NCBI GenBank assembly: GCA_973895155.1
Contig: OZ316899.1
Span: 8,246,001 to 8,310,000 of the forward strand
Direction: 5' to 3'
DNA length: 64,000 nt
DNA from: Marsupella aquatica
Taxonomy: Eukaryota > Marchantiophyta
In this document: one piece after another, positions 44,887-58,027 of the stretch
Layout of the letters: each line of letters begins with the position of its first letter
Numbering within the stretch: position 1 is the first letter of the stretch
The notes under the pieces: generated by a model
What the model was told of the DNA's origin: nothing
Database searches by the model: none
Seen by the model: only the letters and a program-made list of their open reading frames with translations
Translations under genes and position numbers: made by a program

Positions 44887-47800
44887 CTGACAATCAACTC
44901 AAGAAGGATATGAGCAACGTCAATCAAGCTGCTCATTTTTGGGGATGCCTGTTAGAATGGGCAACTGAGTACATTGGGACCTACGAGGACGAAGAATTGG
45001 AGAGAGCCGCTCGAGAATGGCAGGAGCTCGCTCGACTATGGGAGCTGTAGAAGTCTGCCTTCTTAGGAGGAGACCTCATCACGGCTGAATTCCTGTGGAC
45101 GCCTACTGCCGACGAACTCGACGATCTTCTGTTTTGTGAGAATAGAATAGTCGGCATCCGGGAAGCCATCAACCGCTACAACGACATACACTGGGAGTTG
45201 AAGGGTAGCACGGAGGGGTGGACAAAGGCAACCGTGCTAGGAGAAACATCCACGGCAGGCGCTATGAAGAGGAAAGGGAACATCAATGAAGAGACCACCC
45301 CTGAAAAGAGAACAAGCTAGGTCGGCGGCACCAAGGAAGCCAGCCGAGCAAGGGAGCAAGAGGCAGGAAGAAGCCGAAGAAGAGGAGGTCAACCCCATTA
45401 ATGTTGTTCAGACAAAAATGACACCTGGAAAGGCTGGGCGGCGACCCTCCCCAAGGAAGTGCAATTACACCTTGCACGTGAAGAGGATGCATGCTTTATG
45501 GCTATGCAGACTCAGAAGTACCAAGGCTTCATGGTCGGATCCGGCTTGGAAGCCTTTGTGAAGTTACCATGACTGAAGCTGGAGGTGCCACTTATTAGAA
45601 TTTGTGGGATCCTGGGAGCCCGAGTCCAATTCCACAAGGGTGTATGGGAAGGATTTCTATCTCACTCCTCGAGTGATTGCCAAAGCGTTTGGCTTGCCAA
45701 TGGGCAATAAGACCAAAGTTGATACCAGGAACACCTTGCCTGACAAGGAGTTCCGATCATTCCCAGGGCCATCAACGAAGAATGGTTTCTTCCGGAACGC
45801 CTGCACCAACCCACACATTGGGAAGATGATCGATTTCTTGCGGGTAACCATGCATTGCAACTTGCCGAGGCCAGAGATCGGCAAGGCATAAGTTTACCTG
45901 GCGGAGAGGCCAGACCCTAGCCAAGACTACAACGGATACCTCCTCACCCAATTGAAGAAAATCTTGAAGGAGGAACAACAGGTGATCGACAAGGGAAGCG
46001 TGTCCCGGCTTGGCTATCATATGCCGTTGTTGTGCCGGTATGCCCGAAGTCAGATATTTGCCCCGGTACTTCCCTTGCAGGCAAGAGCACCAGAGGAGGT
46101 TCCGGAACAGAGGCCGACAACAGAGAAACCAACCCAGCCCGATAGTCCTACAGTCAAGCAAGTGTTTAGGCCAAGGAAGGAAGACTTGCCGATGCAGCAA
46201 CCAGGCATGCAGAATCTGCTGAAATTGTTGGAGAAGGAAAGGAGAATGGCAACAGGACTGGTACAGAATACTGCTCCCAAAGTTGGCCTAAGCCAACTTA
46301 CTAGGGAAAACCCCTTTACCGGGGCCAAGGAGAGAGGGAGGCCAGAACACAAGCCGGGAGTCCGAATGTATGTAGGAGCCTCAAGTCCCAAAGCCAAGGA
46401 AAAGTAGCCCAAAGCTCCTAGTCGCGACAAGGAGAAGAATAGATCAACCTGGAAGCCGGAGGAGGAACCAGGACCCGTGATCTGTGAGGCCGTGTTCACG
46501 GCAAAACCAGGAGAGCAACGGGGCGAGCCGATAGTCCAAGCCGCGGAGGAGGCGGTAGAAGGCTACAACAATGATGACTCCGGCTACGGGTCGGACCATC
46601 ATGTTCCAGGAGTAAGGACCTGTGGCAGGTTCATCCCCACTCTTCCAAGAGTAGTTGGAGGGGACCCCACCCAGTAGAGCAGCCCCGAGTCTCCCCCACC
46701 AGATGTTGCTCCCCCGAGCTTTGACGGCATAAAACAGATGGCACAAGAGTTTCAAGAGCGACTCAGGGAGGAAGAGAAATCCTATCAGGCGATTATTGTG
46801 CTATGACAGGAGCTTGCATCCCTGACGACCAGCTTCAAGGCCAACCTCCATGAGAAAGACGACCAGCTCGACCAGACTTATGCCAAGATGAATGAAATGG
46901 AGTTTGAGGTTGTAACGGAGCTCGACAAGGAGCTAAGAGCAACCCAGGAGGAGAGGGCTACCTTAAAAAAGGAGCTAGAGGAAACCCAGAGAGAGTTGGA
47001 GGAAGCCCAGAAGGAGCTGGAGGAGGCGCGCAAGGACCTGGACGAATTGCAGGAGGAGTTGGAGGAAAGCACGCGGAAGATGGAGAACTTACAGCGGCGA
47101 GCCTTCAGTGGCGGAACGGAGCGGCTGAAGAAACAGGCCACAGTATTTAATTGCTTGGCTTCCTCAGGTCCAACTCCAATTGGGGCAACCAAGTTGCCAG
47201 GAGTAGTACTGGCCAAAGGACAAGCCGAGACACTTGCTCCGGTGCCGGAGGTAAGTGGCAAGGGGAAGGGACCAGCTGCCGAAACAGGGAAGAAGAAAAA
47301 GCAAAAACCTTATGGGTCAGGGAGTAACACGGCTTCTCAAGCCATCGTGACCAAGGAGGTAAACCCGGCACCAACCTCAAGCAGGGTCACGGTAGAGGAT
47401 CCAACTGTCCTACAAGGCGGGGATGGCAAGGGCAAAGCCGGAATGCTCGGTGATGAGGCCGGTGTACCGAATCCACCACTAGAGCAGGTCGGGGAAGCCG
47501 TAGCCATATCAGAGGCCGTGGCCGATGCTGAGGCCAAAGCCGAGGGTGGACCCAGTCAGGCCAATGGAGAGTTGACTCGGTCCGGAGCAGGTAATCTGTG
47601 AGAGGACGGACCTACGGTAGTGGCTGCGGAGGAAGTGTTGGGAGCGTCCATTGAGGATCAGCCACCACTACCATGACGGTGGTGGAGGGCTGCTCCTTTT
47701 AAGGAGGGCAGACGTGGAGGGAGGAGGCGTGAGTGGGCAGGGCGGGCTCATATCTCCAAGTTTAGAATTAGGATCAGGACCGAGAGGCGGCCCTGACACT

Positions 47801-48568
47801 TAGCTTAGTGGGATTGCGGATCCACTGGTAAGAGCAACACTTGTGCTCCTGCCTCGTTGTACATAGGTAGATTACAGTCAGGTTAGATTAGGCTTATGCT
47901 GCAAGGAATTGGGCGGATCCACTGCCAGGATAAGTACCTAGGCAGCGGGGGGTTCAGGGCCTTCTTCCTTAGCAAGTTTTTAGTGCAGCAGCAGGGCTGG
48001 GATCAAGTAGTTAAAGAAGCTCTCGGTAGTTATGCTGTGACCCTTGTGTATATTCATGTTTCCTCATACCTAAGATGAATAGAGTTGGCCTCATGGCTTA
48101 GTTCGCAGATCTTGTGTATGAGAAGTACTGTCTGTATGGCAAGTGCATGGTATAACTCAGTCAAAAGAAGTCATTTTGCTATTTGTGTGTCGCATTAACT
48201 TGTTTGAAGATTGCCCACATCAACCAAGAAGGGAGTAAGCAAGGTAGTAAGAGTTGGATGTGTCGAGTTGAGAGAGGTCTTAGCGGCTTACCCAAGCCAG
48301 TTGGGGATCATTCTGGCGGCGGAATCCAAACATACCTAAAGGAAGACCAGGAGAGGAGGACAAGGGAAGGCATAGAAGAGGCCGGCTACGTATCACATGA
48401 CCCGATGAAGGATCTGTCCAATATATGTGTGTAAAATGTTAGTAGAAGGAAGTTAGCAGCGTCCCATGCCGCTAAGCCATGAAACCGGCCTCGCCAAGAG
48501 CAAAACCTGCGGGAATCGGCTTGTGCAAGGGGGTTTCTTGGGTTCAGGGAGCCATGGGACGCACCACA
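44887..48568 (+). mobile_element. 5'-truncated LTR of element B, copy 4, joined to its interior
   Basis: Homology to the B LTR begins near GACAATCAACTCAAGAAGG (44887), about 360 bp inside the full LTR, right behind the ParB-like gene. It runs to GGGACGCACCACA at 48568. A PBS, gag and protease follow, so this was the 5' LTR. The missing start removes the presumed promoter. Confidence 0.88.
44909..47676 (+). pseudogene. LTR-encoded FGLP/coiled-coil protein, B copy 4
   Basis: The frame opens at MSNVNQAAHFWGCLLEWATEY and has TAG at about 45048 and 45317 and TAA at about 45893. The FGLP domain (45600-45900: GKDFYLTPRVIAKAFGLPMGN) and the Pro-rich linker are recognisable. The coiled coil is shortened: near 46775 the frame jumps from LREEEKSYQ straight into the later helical part, deleting about 700 bp relative to copy 2. 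A 237-codon stretch (46888-47601) covers the last heptads and acidic tail. The TGA at 47674 matches the stop of copy 2. Confidence 0.75.
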
Positions 48569-48572
48569 TTTT

Positions 48573-48590
48573 TGGCGCTAGATGGAGGGG
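48573..48590 (+). promoter_or_regulatory. primer-binding site of B copy 4
   Basis: TGGCGCTAGATGGAGGGG begins 4 bases after the LTR end at 48568. It is identical to the sites at 8081 and 383-400 (minus). Confidence 0.85.
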
Positions 48591-48636
48591 GCATTTCTTA
48601 AGCCGTGAGATATGAAGTTAGGAAGCAGCGTAGGTA

Positions 48637-50808
48637 ATGACTGAACCTACGTCGAGGGAGGAAAGAGCAATTCAACAGGAGAGAGCTCGTTTGTAGCAGC
48701 TCGCCGGGTGGCATGATACACAGCAATTGAGAGGGGCAGAAAGAGCTAGTAGCTCCGAAATTGAAAGTGGCATCAAAGAAGAAATACCAGAAGAGGAGTC
48801 GGTAAGGAGAAGTGAGTCCCCAACCGACATGGGGGAACCAGAGGCATGGCCAGAAGAGAGGCTAGGAACCAGACTGAGCCAAAGGTTGCGCATTCATTAC
48901 AAGGCATTTCATGGGAGAGGAGATGAGGATCCAGACGAATGGTTGGATGACTTCGAGAGAACCGCTGCAGCAAATGGAGAATCAGCCATCAAGATGTAGA
49001 TTCTTCCCGGCCTATTCAAGGGTGAGGCGAGGCCTTGGTATAGAGCACTGGATGCGGAAGATCAAGCCATCTGGCATACCTTCAAATCACTATTTGTCAA
49101 GGAGTTTTGACCCATTGGAACCTCAGAGCTAGCAGTGCTGAAGTTGGGACGACTTCGGTTCAAGGAGAATAAATCCTTCAAGAAGTTCTTGCAACGCTTC
49201 CAAAAGCTGGTAAGACGTACAAAGACCAATGCATCTGAAGGTATGCAACTTCAATTATGGTTGGTGAATGCTTTACCGCAGAAGATGAGTTTTGCAATTA
49301 GGAAGGAGAACCCAAAGACTTTAGCCGAGGCAATTAGGGATATTCAATTGTACATTAATGCAGATATCACAAGCCGGAAGAAACAGCTCAAGTCTAAGAG
49401 TTCCTCATCGGAGGAAGGATCACCCCATAAGAAAAAAGATAAGAAAAAGAAACATTCTAAGAAGTCAAGAAGTGATAACTCAAGCTCGGATAGTGGAAGT
49501 AGCAAGAGTGAGTCATCTTCTAGTTCTGAAGAAGAAAAATCTAGGAAAAAGAAGGGCAGAAGGAGGGGGAAGTTGAAAGTCAAGCTAGAGGCTAAAACGC
49601 CAGATAACATCGTAGCTCTTACCGAGCAGCTTACGGCTATAATAGCATAGGTAAAGCCAAAGAAGAAAGTAGTACTGGAAGATAGCTCTGTATGGTGTGC
49701 CTTATGTTATAAAACTGGACACCGTAAAGATGCATGTCCTAAACTCACTACTAGTCATGTTTGGCATATAGCTGAGGTCAGACCGTGTCAGGGAGAAGTA
49801 GAGTACTTTCTAGGGGATGCCACTGATAGTGTTTTTGGCATCAGTGAGATTGGAGCACGAGACCTATCCAACCAACCTGCATCTCTCTGGTCAGGATTAA
49901 GGAACAATCCGGGAGAGATGTATCCTTGGATTATTCAGAATCCATCAGTACCTCCTAGGCCGAATGTGCAAAGATTTGTGGCATGCTATAATTGTGGTCA
50001 ACCTGGCCATTTTGCTAGAGAATGCCCGAATGCACGCAAACAAGGTGATGGACAACCAGCTCAGCTATGTATGGGATGCCAACAGGAGGGTCACATGCTA
50101 GGACAATGTCCTACTTGGTTGGCAGGACTGGCCGCAAATCATAAGCTCTTGCCAGTCAAGGTCTTGCCACCAGGTACTACCCCAAGAGGAGTTCAAATCA
50201 ACCACATCAAACTTGGATGGCAAACGGATGCCGAGGCTGAGTTTGGACCATCTGATGATGAGGCCGAGGCCCTATCAACATTTTCAGAAGAGGATTTGGA
50301 TCATGATTGCTACCGGGTCTCTACTCGATCCACCAGAAGGAAGGAAAGGTGGGATGGGCTGGCCAAAAATAAAGGGAAGGTTAAAGAAGAAAAGATTGAC
50401 TCTTCGTCAACATCAACGGAAGGAGAAGGAAGGGCGCCGGCAACACAGGTAAGCCATGAGCCCACCAGTGAGTCCAATCCTTCACAGGACAGCGACTTCA
50501 ATCGAGACCACCCTAAGTTGTTCTACCCCTCTATTACGGCTAGTGTTAAGGAACAACTATGAGAATTGGAAACCCTGGAGAATACCGAAGCCATAGCTAA
50601 GGATGTGAAACGAGCAAAAGCATTTTTTGCTTCGGAAGATCCAAGGGCTGTGGAAACTAGCGTGAAAAAACAGGCCAAAGCCAATATGAAGACACCGGCA
50701 GAAGAGAAGCCGATAGTCCCCTATGACCTGGCTAAAGATGTACTAGAATCTAGAGTCTCGGCAACAGTAGGTCAACTGTTGAAAAATAGCCCGTACTTCC
50801 GGAAGTAG
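48637..50808 (+). pseudogene. Gag of element B, copy 4
   Basis: The ATG at 48637 gives MTEPTSREERAIQQ, in frame with GDEDPDEWLDDFERTA, the capsid-like gag domain (ARPWYRALDAED, NKSFKKFLQRFQKLVR, MQLQLWLVNALPQKMSF), a Ser/Lys-rich tract (49400-49600) and three CCHC knuckles: CALCYKTGHRKDAC (about 49697), CYNCGQPGHFAREC (about 49984) and CMGCQQEGHMLGQC (about 50070). A Lys-rich linker ends in SATVGQLLKNSPYF (stop 50808), as in element A (TAIVGQLLHNNPQY). Stops at 48694, 48997, 49110 and 49650 show decay. Gag packages the element RNA. Confidence 0.88.
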
Positions 50809-50811
50809 TTA

Positions 50812-51640
50812 AGGAAGGCCATTCTCGGCAAGCCGAGATTACCCAAGGCAGCAACCAGATCCGACGTGCTGATGATAGAAGAAGATCAAGGAGCCCCAAC
50901 ATTACCATTAATGATTCAAGGAGAAATATTACTACGGGTACCCATTGATGGAGGATCAGGGGTATGTATTATGATTGATTCAACATCAAAAGGATGGGGA
51001 CTAACACCGGAGATGACTGAAAGAGTGTTGAACATGGCCAATGGGTATCAGGTCATTCCCACGGGAGTGTTAACCGGCATCAAGACTGAGATAGGAGGGA
51101 TCTTCTTTAGCATTAACTATGTAGTAATGAAGCCCGTAAACCCTACGTCATTTCGGCTATTGATTGGCAGGCCATGGTTGTATCTAGCCAAGGTAATAGA
51201 AGATTGAGGGAAGAAGGAGTTCACTTTTGGAACCCCCGCTATCACGGTATCTTGGGACACCAAGGATGACCGTAGGAGAAGCATCAGGGAGGTAGACGGG
51301 TACGACAGTGGACTGGAATCAGCAGAAGAGGTACATTAGCTAGAATGCCTCACTGGCCTGACCGAAGAAAGCATCTTTGGACCAGAAGTGTCCCCCAGCG
51401 GACTATGGCAAGAACCTTTGGAGAGTGACTTGGAGGAATGTGAAGCAGAAACCGAGGACTGCTTTGCCATAGAGTCCACCTTTTTAGCTTCAATTCCGGA
51501 GGAAGCACAAGAGGTGGACCAGTTGGATGAAACGGCTAAGTGGGGAGCTGCACCCAAGACAGTGGATTTTCCTCAGGCGTTGTGGCAGAGCTGGCAGGAT
51601 CCACAATGCCGTCTATCATCGGCAATAAATTAAATACCAA
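50812..51640 (+). pseudogene. Protease and linker of element B, copy 4
   Basis: Retroviral-type aspartic protease: VPIDGGSGVCIMID (catalytic D-S/T-G-A reads DGGSG), LNMANGYQVIPTGVL, FRLLIGRPWLYLA, then FTFGTPAITVSWD after a TGA at 51207. An acidic linker with TAG follows. The sequence stops resembling pol near 51640; RT, RNase H and integrase are not in the window. The protein matches element A's protease closely in layout, supporting a common family. Confidence 0.8.
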
Positions 51641-54120
51641 GGAATCGGCATACAATCTTATTACAAGGGCAAAACAAATTGAGGCCCTATTAGAAGCTGG
51701 AAGAGCACAGCGGCCTGACCCTCAGGAGGCAGGAATGGATGAGATGCACCAGCTCGCAAACCTAGCAACCCGTTGCAGCTGTGAAGCTTGGCTGATTACT
51801 CCCTCAGTAATAGCACAACCAAGCTCTCCCCAACACGCAGCGTCCAAGTCCAGCCTTGCTTGCACAGAGCTCCTCCCTGCTGCTCAGTCTAAGTGAGATC
51901 ACACAACTGAAGTCCCCCCCCCTTGCCTCTACCGGGGGGCTGCTCTATATACTCTCATACTGAGCCCAAATGGGTGGATACTACGCTGCTGGAGCCCCAT
52001 CCCAGCCCTAACAGAGCCGCCACTATCTCTAACTACTGAACCCTAACTCGCAACTTTATTTCTATCTCGAATTGACTATGTACTTCGGATTTGGCCCTCC
52101 TCCATGGTTTTTGCGAGCTTGCGCCTCCTCTCCCGATTTCTCTATTCAACCATTTGCTGCGTGGATAGCAGCGTTGGAAGCGGCTTGAGCTCCTCTTTCC
52201 AGCGAGGTCAATTATAGTCAATTTGGCCAAATACACAAAAAGTTATGCCCCCGCAACCGAGAGGGGGTACTCATTGCTACGCTAACCCGAGTTACATAGC
52301 TAACCCGAGTTCGGCTAGCCTAGCTATCCTATCTAACCTTAGAAGAGTTAACCCATGGCCTCGGGCTAAGCCGCTATCCGTGTCCATTGTCCGTGTCAGT
52401 TGTCCGTGTCCGTTATCCGTGTCCGCTATCTGTGCCTGCTATCTACTATCCGTGTCCGTTGTCTGTGTCCGTTGTCCGCTATCCATTGTCCGTGTCCGTT
52501 GTCCGCTATCCGTTGTCCGTGTCCGTTGTCCCGGGTTTAGTCTAACCCCAATCTAAATCCGCTAGCCACTAGCCACTATCCGGTATCTGTATCCGCTAAC
52601 CTCTATTTGCTATCCGCTATCCGTGTTTGCTATCCGTGTCCGCTAACCTCTATCCGTATCCACTATCCGTGTCCGCTAACCTCTATCCTTATCCGCTATC
52701 CCGGGTTACACACTAACCCGTCACACTAATAAGATCATATCTTTCCTAATACACCTCCGTTTTGAGAGTGTTTTATATCGATTTTACTCGCCTTGACCAG
52801 ATCTTTCCAATGCTCTTTACAGATCCGGATTTGGTGACATATTGAAAGAGATATGGTCGCCGACCACCCGCGACATAGCTTTTATTTCCCTACTCTTAAT
52901 GCCATGATTGCCCTTATTCTTGCCATCTTGCTAATTGTTATGCAATATCAATAGCTACTCTTTGCATACAGCAGCCTAGTTAATCAGATTAAAGAATAAG
53001 GACCATGTCATCGGCGTCACACCAACACTCAACATCTCGTGCTTGAAGCTAGCTCTTCTAATTCTAGTGCAGCAGTAAGTCTGATCAGTTGCCAGCCCTT
53101 CAATTTCATAGCCCACCGTAGCTCATAGCCAGCCAACTAGCTCTTGATCAGCAGCAGCCTATTCTCCATAGCAAGCAGCTCTATTCCAATTAGCAGCATC
53201 GAGGCAACCAGCCAATTCTAATCAGCATCCCATGCCTGAAGCTATAGCAGCTCAATTCAATTTTGTAGCTGCCTCTTGATCCCAATTCGAAGCAAGCATC
53301 TCATGTATTGACCCTTATGGTGTTCCTGACCTCGTGCTTGAGTCACCCCGGCCTCGTGCTTAAGTTGTGGTCGCCGCCGACGCGGTTGACACTTAGAAAA
53401 ATTTCGGATTTTTTTGTTGGGAAAACAGTATTTCCAGGCCGTTTTGGACTGCTCCCAAGAATCACACATGAGTCCAAAATGACTTCTGAGTATATATACA
53501 TATTCTCTGGACATGGTTTACTAATATCTAAACAAAACCTTATCACCGATTTTCTAAAATTAGGTAAAGTGGTTCAATTATTATGTTTTCCAAAATTCTT
53601 CTCACCTTTGAGATGCTCCCAAAAAGTAACCAAAGATACCCAGCTTCTACCACAAGTTTCCAGGGATAGAGTGGACCATATTTAACCCACTTCCAAACTT
53701 GGAACTCCTAAGTTTACTCATCAACTATTTTTCCCGGGACCTGATATTTTGTTAATTTAAGTCACACCAAAACACAAGGAAACCCTAGGTTGAGACCCCA
53801 CTTGACATCTAACTTTTTAGGGGTGCTCTAGGGACCTCCTAGCATCTATGGAAAAAATATGAACCAAAACTAAGACTTCAAGTGTCGGGTTGTTTCTCCG
53901 GCTCGGAATAGTCGCCTCTTCTAAATAAGGACGGAACGTTGTATGCCCCATCATAAAGACCTTTCTTATCCCCTGTCACTTGCTTAGAACTCAGTAACCT
54001 TCCATTCCACTATCTTTCCTATTCTACCTACTTAAGTTCCTAAAACCTAGTTACTCCGATAGCACTTAAAACGTCTTTCTTACTATTCCTTGTTCAAAAA
54101 GCAAAAAAATAACAAGTTTC
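51641..54120. other. Gene-free stretch downstream of B copy 4
   Basis: No gene is supported. A C-rich run with CTCTATATACTC lies near 51910-51960 and could be the edge of another LTR, but no partner copy is visible. 52375-52700 is a degenerate minisatellite. 52970-53280 is rich in AGCAGC/AGCTC phrases. 53290-54120 shows nothing recognisable. Confidence 0.4.
52375..52700 (+). repeat. Degenerate minisatellite of TATCCGTGTCCG type
   Basis: Many interrupted copies of CTATCCGTGTCCGTTGTCCG and shorter GCTATCCG units are present, with CTAACCTC insertions after 52590. The flanks repeat TAACCCGAGTT. It is non-coding. Confidence 0.8.
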
Positions 54121-54520
54121 TTACATAAACCTATATCGAGCCATTCCACACCTTTGTGGGAATGCGGCTTCATTCTTGGCCCCAGTCTCCTTGAATTTTG
54201 AACAATTCAAATTCTGACATTGAACAACACCTGTGCAACGGACCTTGAAAATAGAGCAGTGGTTGCATGGCTTCAGGTTAGCAGATGTGGTGACCAATCT
54301 TGTCCATGGGTAGCCATCACTATCACAATCCATGTCTAGAAGCCCTTGCCCTTGCCCAAATCTTGATTCCACAGGAGGAAGCTCATAGACCTTGTTTCCA
54401 TTGTAACTTGTGGGAAGTCCATCAACTTGGGAATCAACCCATGCAACATCTCTTCTAAATCTAGCAAGCTCACTAGCCCAAGTAAAATTATAGTGTGAGA
54501 ATTTTGAAGTTGTCGTGTTG
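54121..54520 (-). pseudogene. MULE-like family fragment, copy 4
   Basis: It reads WASELARFRRDVAWVD, LPTSYNGNKVYELPPVES, then FKVRCTGVVQCQNLNCSKFK, matching copy 1 (SYNGNVVFELPSVDS, KVQCKGSLQCQNNVCPWWK). Only this central piece is present. Upstream at about 54500 the frame changes into an unrelated zinc-finger protein, so this is a fusion made by rearrangement. It stops at TAA near 54124. Confidence 0.5.
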
Positions 54521-56767
54521 CGGATTAAGAAACTGCCATACTCCGCTGCCCTAGCTGGCTGACCCGATGTAAAATGCAATAGCCAAGTGAGTTGGTCATT
54601 CAATCTATCGGCGGCGGCCAGCCATTCGCGTAGGGCCTTCTTGTTCCACATCTGGATGTGGTTCTCATCGTAGCAATGGACAAAATGCAATGATCTCATG
54701 TCATTGGAGAACAGATGCTGGTGCAAATCGTGCCCGTGCTCATGGAAAGGGTTTCTTTATTCAATGAGGAACGAGTATCCATTCCTATCTTTGTTGAGCT
54801 CGTCCACAATTACGCTGCCCCCGGGTACCAACAATCACTCCAACCAATCTGTGTCCAGACCCGGAAGAACTTGTTCCCGCATAAGGACGGTGCATTCACT
54901 AATCACTGCCATCACCATTTCTCTATAGCGGTCCAGTGTGATCGGGTTGCCACACACTTTGCATTATGTGTAACCGGGCTTTGATGGAATGAGATCCGGT
55001 CTTTTTGGCTTTTTGCCGATGAGCAAGCAGATAAGGGTCTGGCAAGAAGAAATGTAGCCAAATGGTGTCTCTATTAGCCTGGGTTTATCCTCCACATATG
55101 CTAGAATTGCTCTCGCATCTTTGACATCCAGGTCATCCGCTGCCGCTTGATTCCAAAGAGTGTGACATAACTCCATTGATCACCGCTTGGCACCAGAATT
55201 TCATCATTGACAGCATTGGGGTGACATCTGTGGATTCCTTCCATGCATAACCAGTGAAGAGCGCGCACGCTTTGAGCAAGGACATGATCAAAAACTGCAC
55301 AAAAAAAATTGTCCGTCAATTTTTAGGCTACCACCTTCGTTGGATGTGCGAGGGTCCACAAACCGAGCAACAGGTTGTTTAGGACACTATAGTCAAAGTG
55401 GTCTGGGTCTATGGGACCCTCTGGAAGGGACTCCAACTGGATCTTTAGTGCTTGGAGAAGGACCTTCAAGTGGTCGGGAGCCTTCACAACGAGGAGCACA
55501 TGGGACCCTGGAGGATCACATGCAGAGAGCAATAAAGTGAACAGGAAATTTGTCATGACCAAGCAATACTCCTCTATCGTGGACTCCTAGAGGAACTTGG
55601 TGAATCCCTATGGAGGGTCAGGACTCACAACCAATGTCCTCACTCTGAAATCCGCCTCAACCAAGACTTTTTGCACAAGCGTGGCATACGAGAGCACAAC
55701 ATCCGGGACCCGTGCATATGGGGAACCTTCCCGGCGAGCCAAATGCATGGGACCACTGATATTGTTGTACGTTGAATTCTCTGGTATGAGTCCTGCCACA
55801 ACCTTCACTCATCCAGTGGCTCACAGCCACGCGGATAGCTCTTGAGCGGGAGGATCATTCTGTGCAGGGAGCATCCGCTCCATCTCAAGAATTGCCTTGG
55901 ACAGCGCAAACTTCAGGCTTTGGTTGCAACCTTGGGCTTGGTCGGCTGGACATTGGACTGCAAAGTACTTCTTGCCGACACCTTGAACAAGACATTGAAC
56001 ACTGCTGCAATGCATGGTCATATTGGTAACTTTGCGATGCACTTGTATCGTGTGATTATGCATAGTCTTCTTACTTGCGCTATGGTAGGTAGTGCAAAAG
56101 GGGCACAAGTAGCCTTTGCAAACAACAATATCGGGGACTGGGGAGACTAATCCCCAAATACAATGATCCCACACTGCATTGGGGGGGTTAATTGCATCCC
56201 CGCAATGGTTGTCGATAGTTGTCGCTCATCTTCTCAACTCCATAAGCTTCATCCCCCATTTCTATGGAGGGGCGCAAAATCCTTCTAGACATGCCTGCAA
56301 ATCGTCCTCACGCTGGAATTGTCCTAGATCACATTGCAGGTAATGCACAAGAGCAATGCCATGCCCTCGTACTTCACCACAGACAAATCTGCTTGACTTA
56401 ACACCTTTGGGGTGTCCACAAATTCTGAGATTGTTGCCACCCGGGGACTTTCATTACTGGGAACCGAATCACCCAAATTGCCTGTTGGGATCAATGCACG
56501 ACTATGGGTTGTCCGTTGGATGTGTTCTTTGGCATAATGGTTTTGCAAGCGGTCTGGTCAACATAAGTGAGACAAGCAAGAACGGTGAGGGCAGGGCCAA
56601 TCATGAGCTACAGACATGCGGACTAAAGATATCATGCCATCAGCCTTGATGACACTGCAAGTCGACTGATGAACTACTCTCCTATGAGCGGCTCTTTGAG
56701 AAAAAGTAACAAACTCCAATCCAGGACACCCATCACACCGGAACGTCATCGTAATGTCTGCTAGCAA
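54521..56767 (-). pseudogene. C2H2 zinc-finger protein relic (OrsD/DUF3505-like?)
   Basis: The broken minus-strand frames include three C2H2-like fingers: FRCDGCPGLEF..HRRVVH (about 56740), DWPCPHRSC..HYAKEH (about 56590-56530) and LCPFCTTYHS..HTIQVH (about 56100). Helical stretches follow, with GIHRCHPNAVNDEI, and FTSGQPARAAEYGSF at about 54560. Widely spaced fingers with a later SGQPAR(A/G)xE motif recall OrsD/DUF3505-type regions attached to RecQ-like helicases in other eukaryotes; I am not sure of this. No helicase motifs are seen here. Several stops interrupt it. Confidence 0.35.
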
Positions 56768-56881
56768 ATGAACAGGCTGGGTAGTTATATGTGGCCAACA
56801 ATATCATTCAGCTCCAATCAAGCATGATGATATAATCGCACCCACAACCACTTTTTCTTGGACGAGACTGAGGGGGGCGCC

Positions 56882-57102
56882 AGCTTGTCATCCGAGAGCA
56901 ATGGCAGACGCAACCATTCCCTTTACACCTTGACTAGCTTGTCATCTGAGAGCTATGCCAAATGCAACCGTAAACCCTTTATACCCCGACTAGCTTGTCA
57001 TTCGAGAGCTATGGCAGATGCAACCATAATTCCCTTTGTACCCCCGACTAGCTTGTCCTCCAGGAGCTATGGCAAGCTTAACCATTCCCATTATACCCAA
57101 AA
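56882..57102 (+). repeat. 54-58-bp tandem repeat, four copies
   Basis: AGCTTGTC(A/C)TCCGAGAGC starts units at 56882, 56936, 56992 and 57050. Each continues ATGGCAGATGCAACCAT..CCCTTTATACC. The period drifts from 54 to 58 bp, so the frame is not kept and it is probably non-coding. Confidence 0.85.
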
Positions 57103-58027
57103 AAACCAAAAACATTGGTTACCCCTTATTTTGTTGGTCATCTCTGTCCCCAATTCCTCTGCATCCTTTCACTTGTGCCCTCACGGTGTACAGGCTTTAC
57201 TAACTCAAGACAATAATAGGCCTGCAAGGTAGCTTTCGATCGACGCTCATTGGTTTATTTTAGTTAACATGGTTTATTTTAGTTAACATGTCCTAGCCTA
57301 TGGTTGATGATGAGGGGTCTCGTGCAAAGATTTCACCACAAAATACAATATGGAGCCTGATAAGACCCTGCCCTGTCCGGCCAAGTGAGACGCTCCACAA
57401 CCACCCCTCGGACCTGGTCATGGCAAATGCAGCTTGAGCCTGACATTACATAATTGTGCCTGGCAGCTGGCGGCTTAGGACTAATCAATGCAACCTATCA
57501 TTAATTACCCTTGTCATATTCATTCGCCCTTATTTGGAAAGACGGTCCATCACAATTCAATGGATCGATGGCTGTACTGGTGAGTCATCATAATAATAAG
57601 GACCCTAAACTGGCCCCCATCCTTGTTGGCTCAAAGCAAGATAGAGTGGGTCTAAGTTGAGAAAATTTAATACCCATCTCAAGACCTATTTGTAATAACA
57701 TTTTGAAGCGTACAATAGTACCTTAAAGAAGGGAAGTGAGTTTGAAAAAATTCAAATTCAAAAGTAGTCCACACAGTAAGTTGTAACTACCAGAGTATTG
57801 ACTCGTCACAGTACAATGATGAGGGCAACGTGAGCGCAACTGCTTTACTAGACTTTGTCCAAGTTATGGTGGGAAGGAATTTGAAATTGTACTACCTCTA
57901 ATCCATCGTTGGATTATGAAGATCGATGGTGGGAGGTTTAGGGCGAGCATTGTATGATCCTGACCGCCCTTAGTTTGCAAGAAAGATCAGGACCCTACGT
58001 TCATAGAGCATGCGGGAGGGGTATAAC
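57103..58027. other. Gene-free stretch
   Basis: It has no supportable gene. It contains a perfect 19-bp direct duplication, TGGTTTATTTTAGTTAACA, at 57251-57269 and 57270-57288. Nothing else is recognised. Confidence 0.45.

Noticed and set aside
51900-51960. LTR edge with CTCTATATACTC promoter
   Set aside because: No matching partner LTR, PBS or target duplication could be found in the window.
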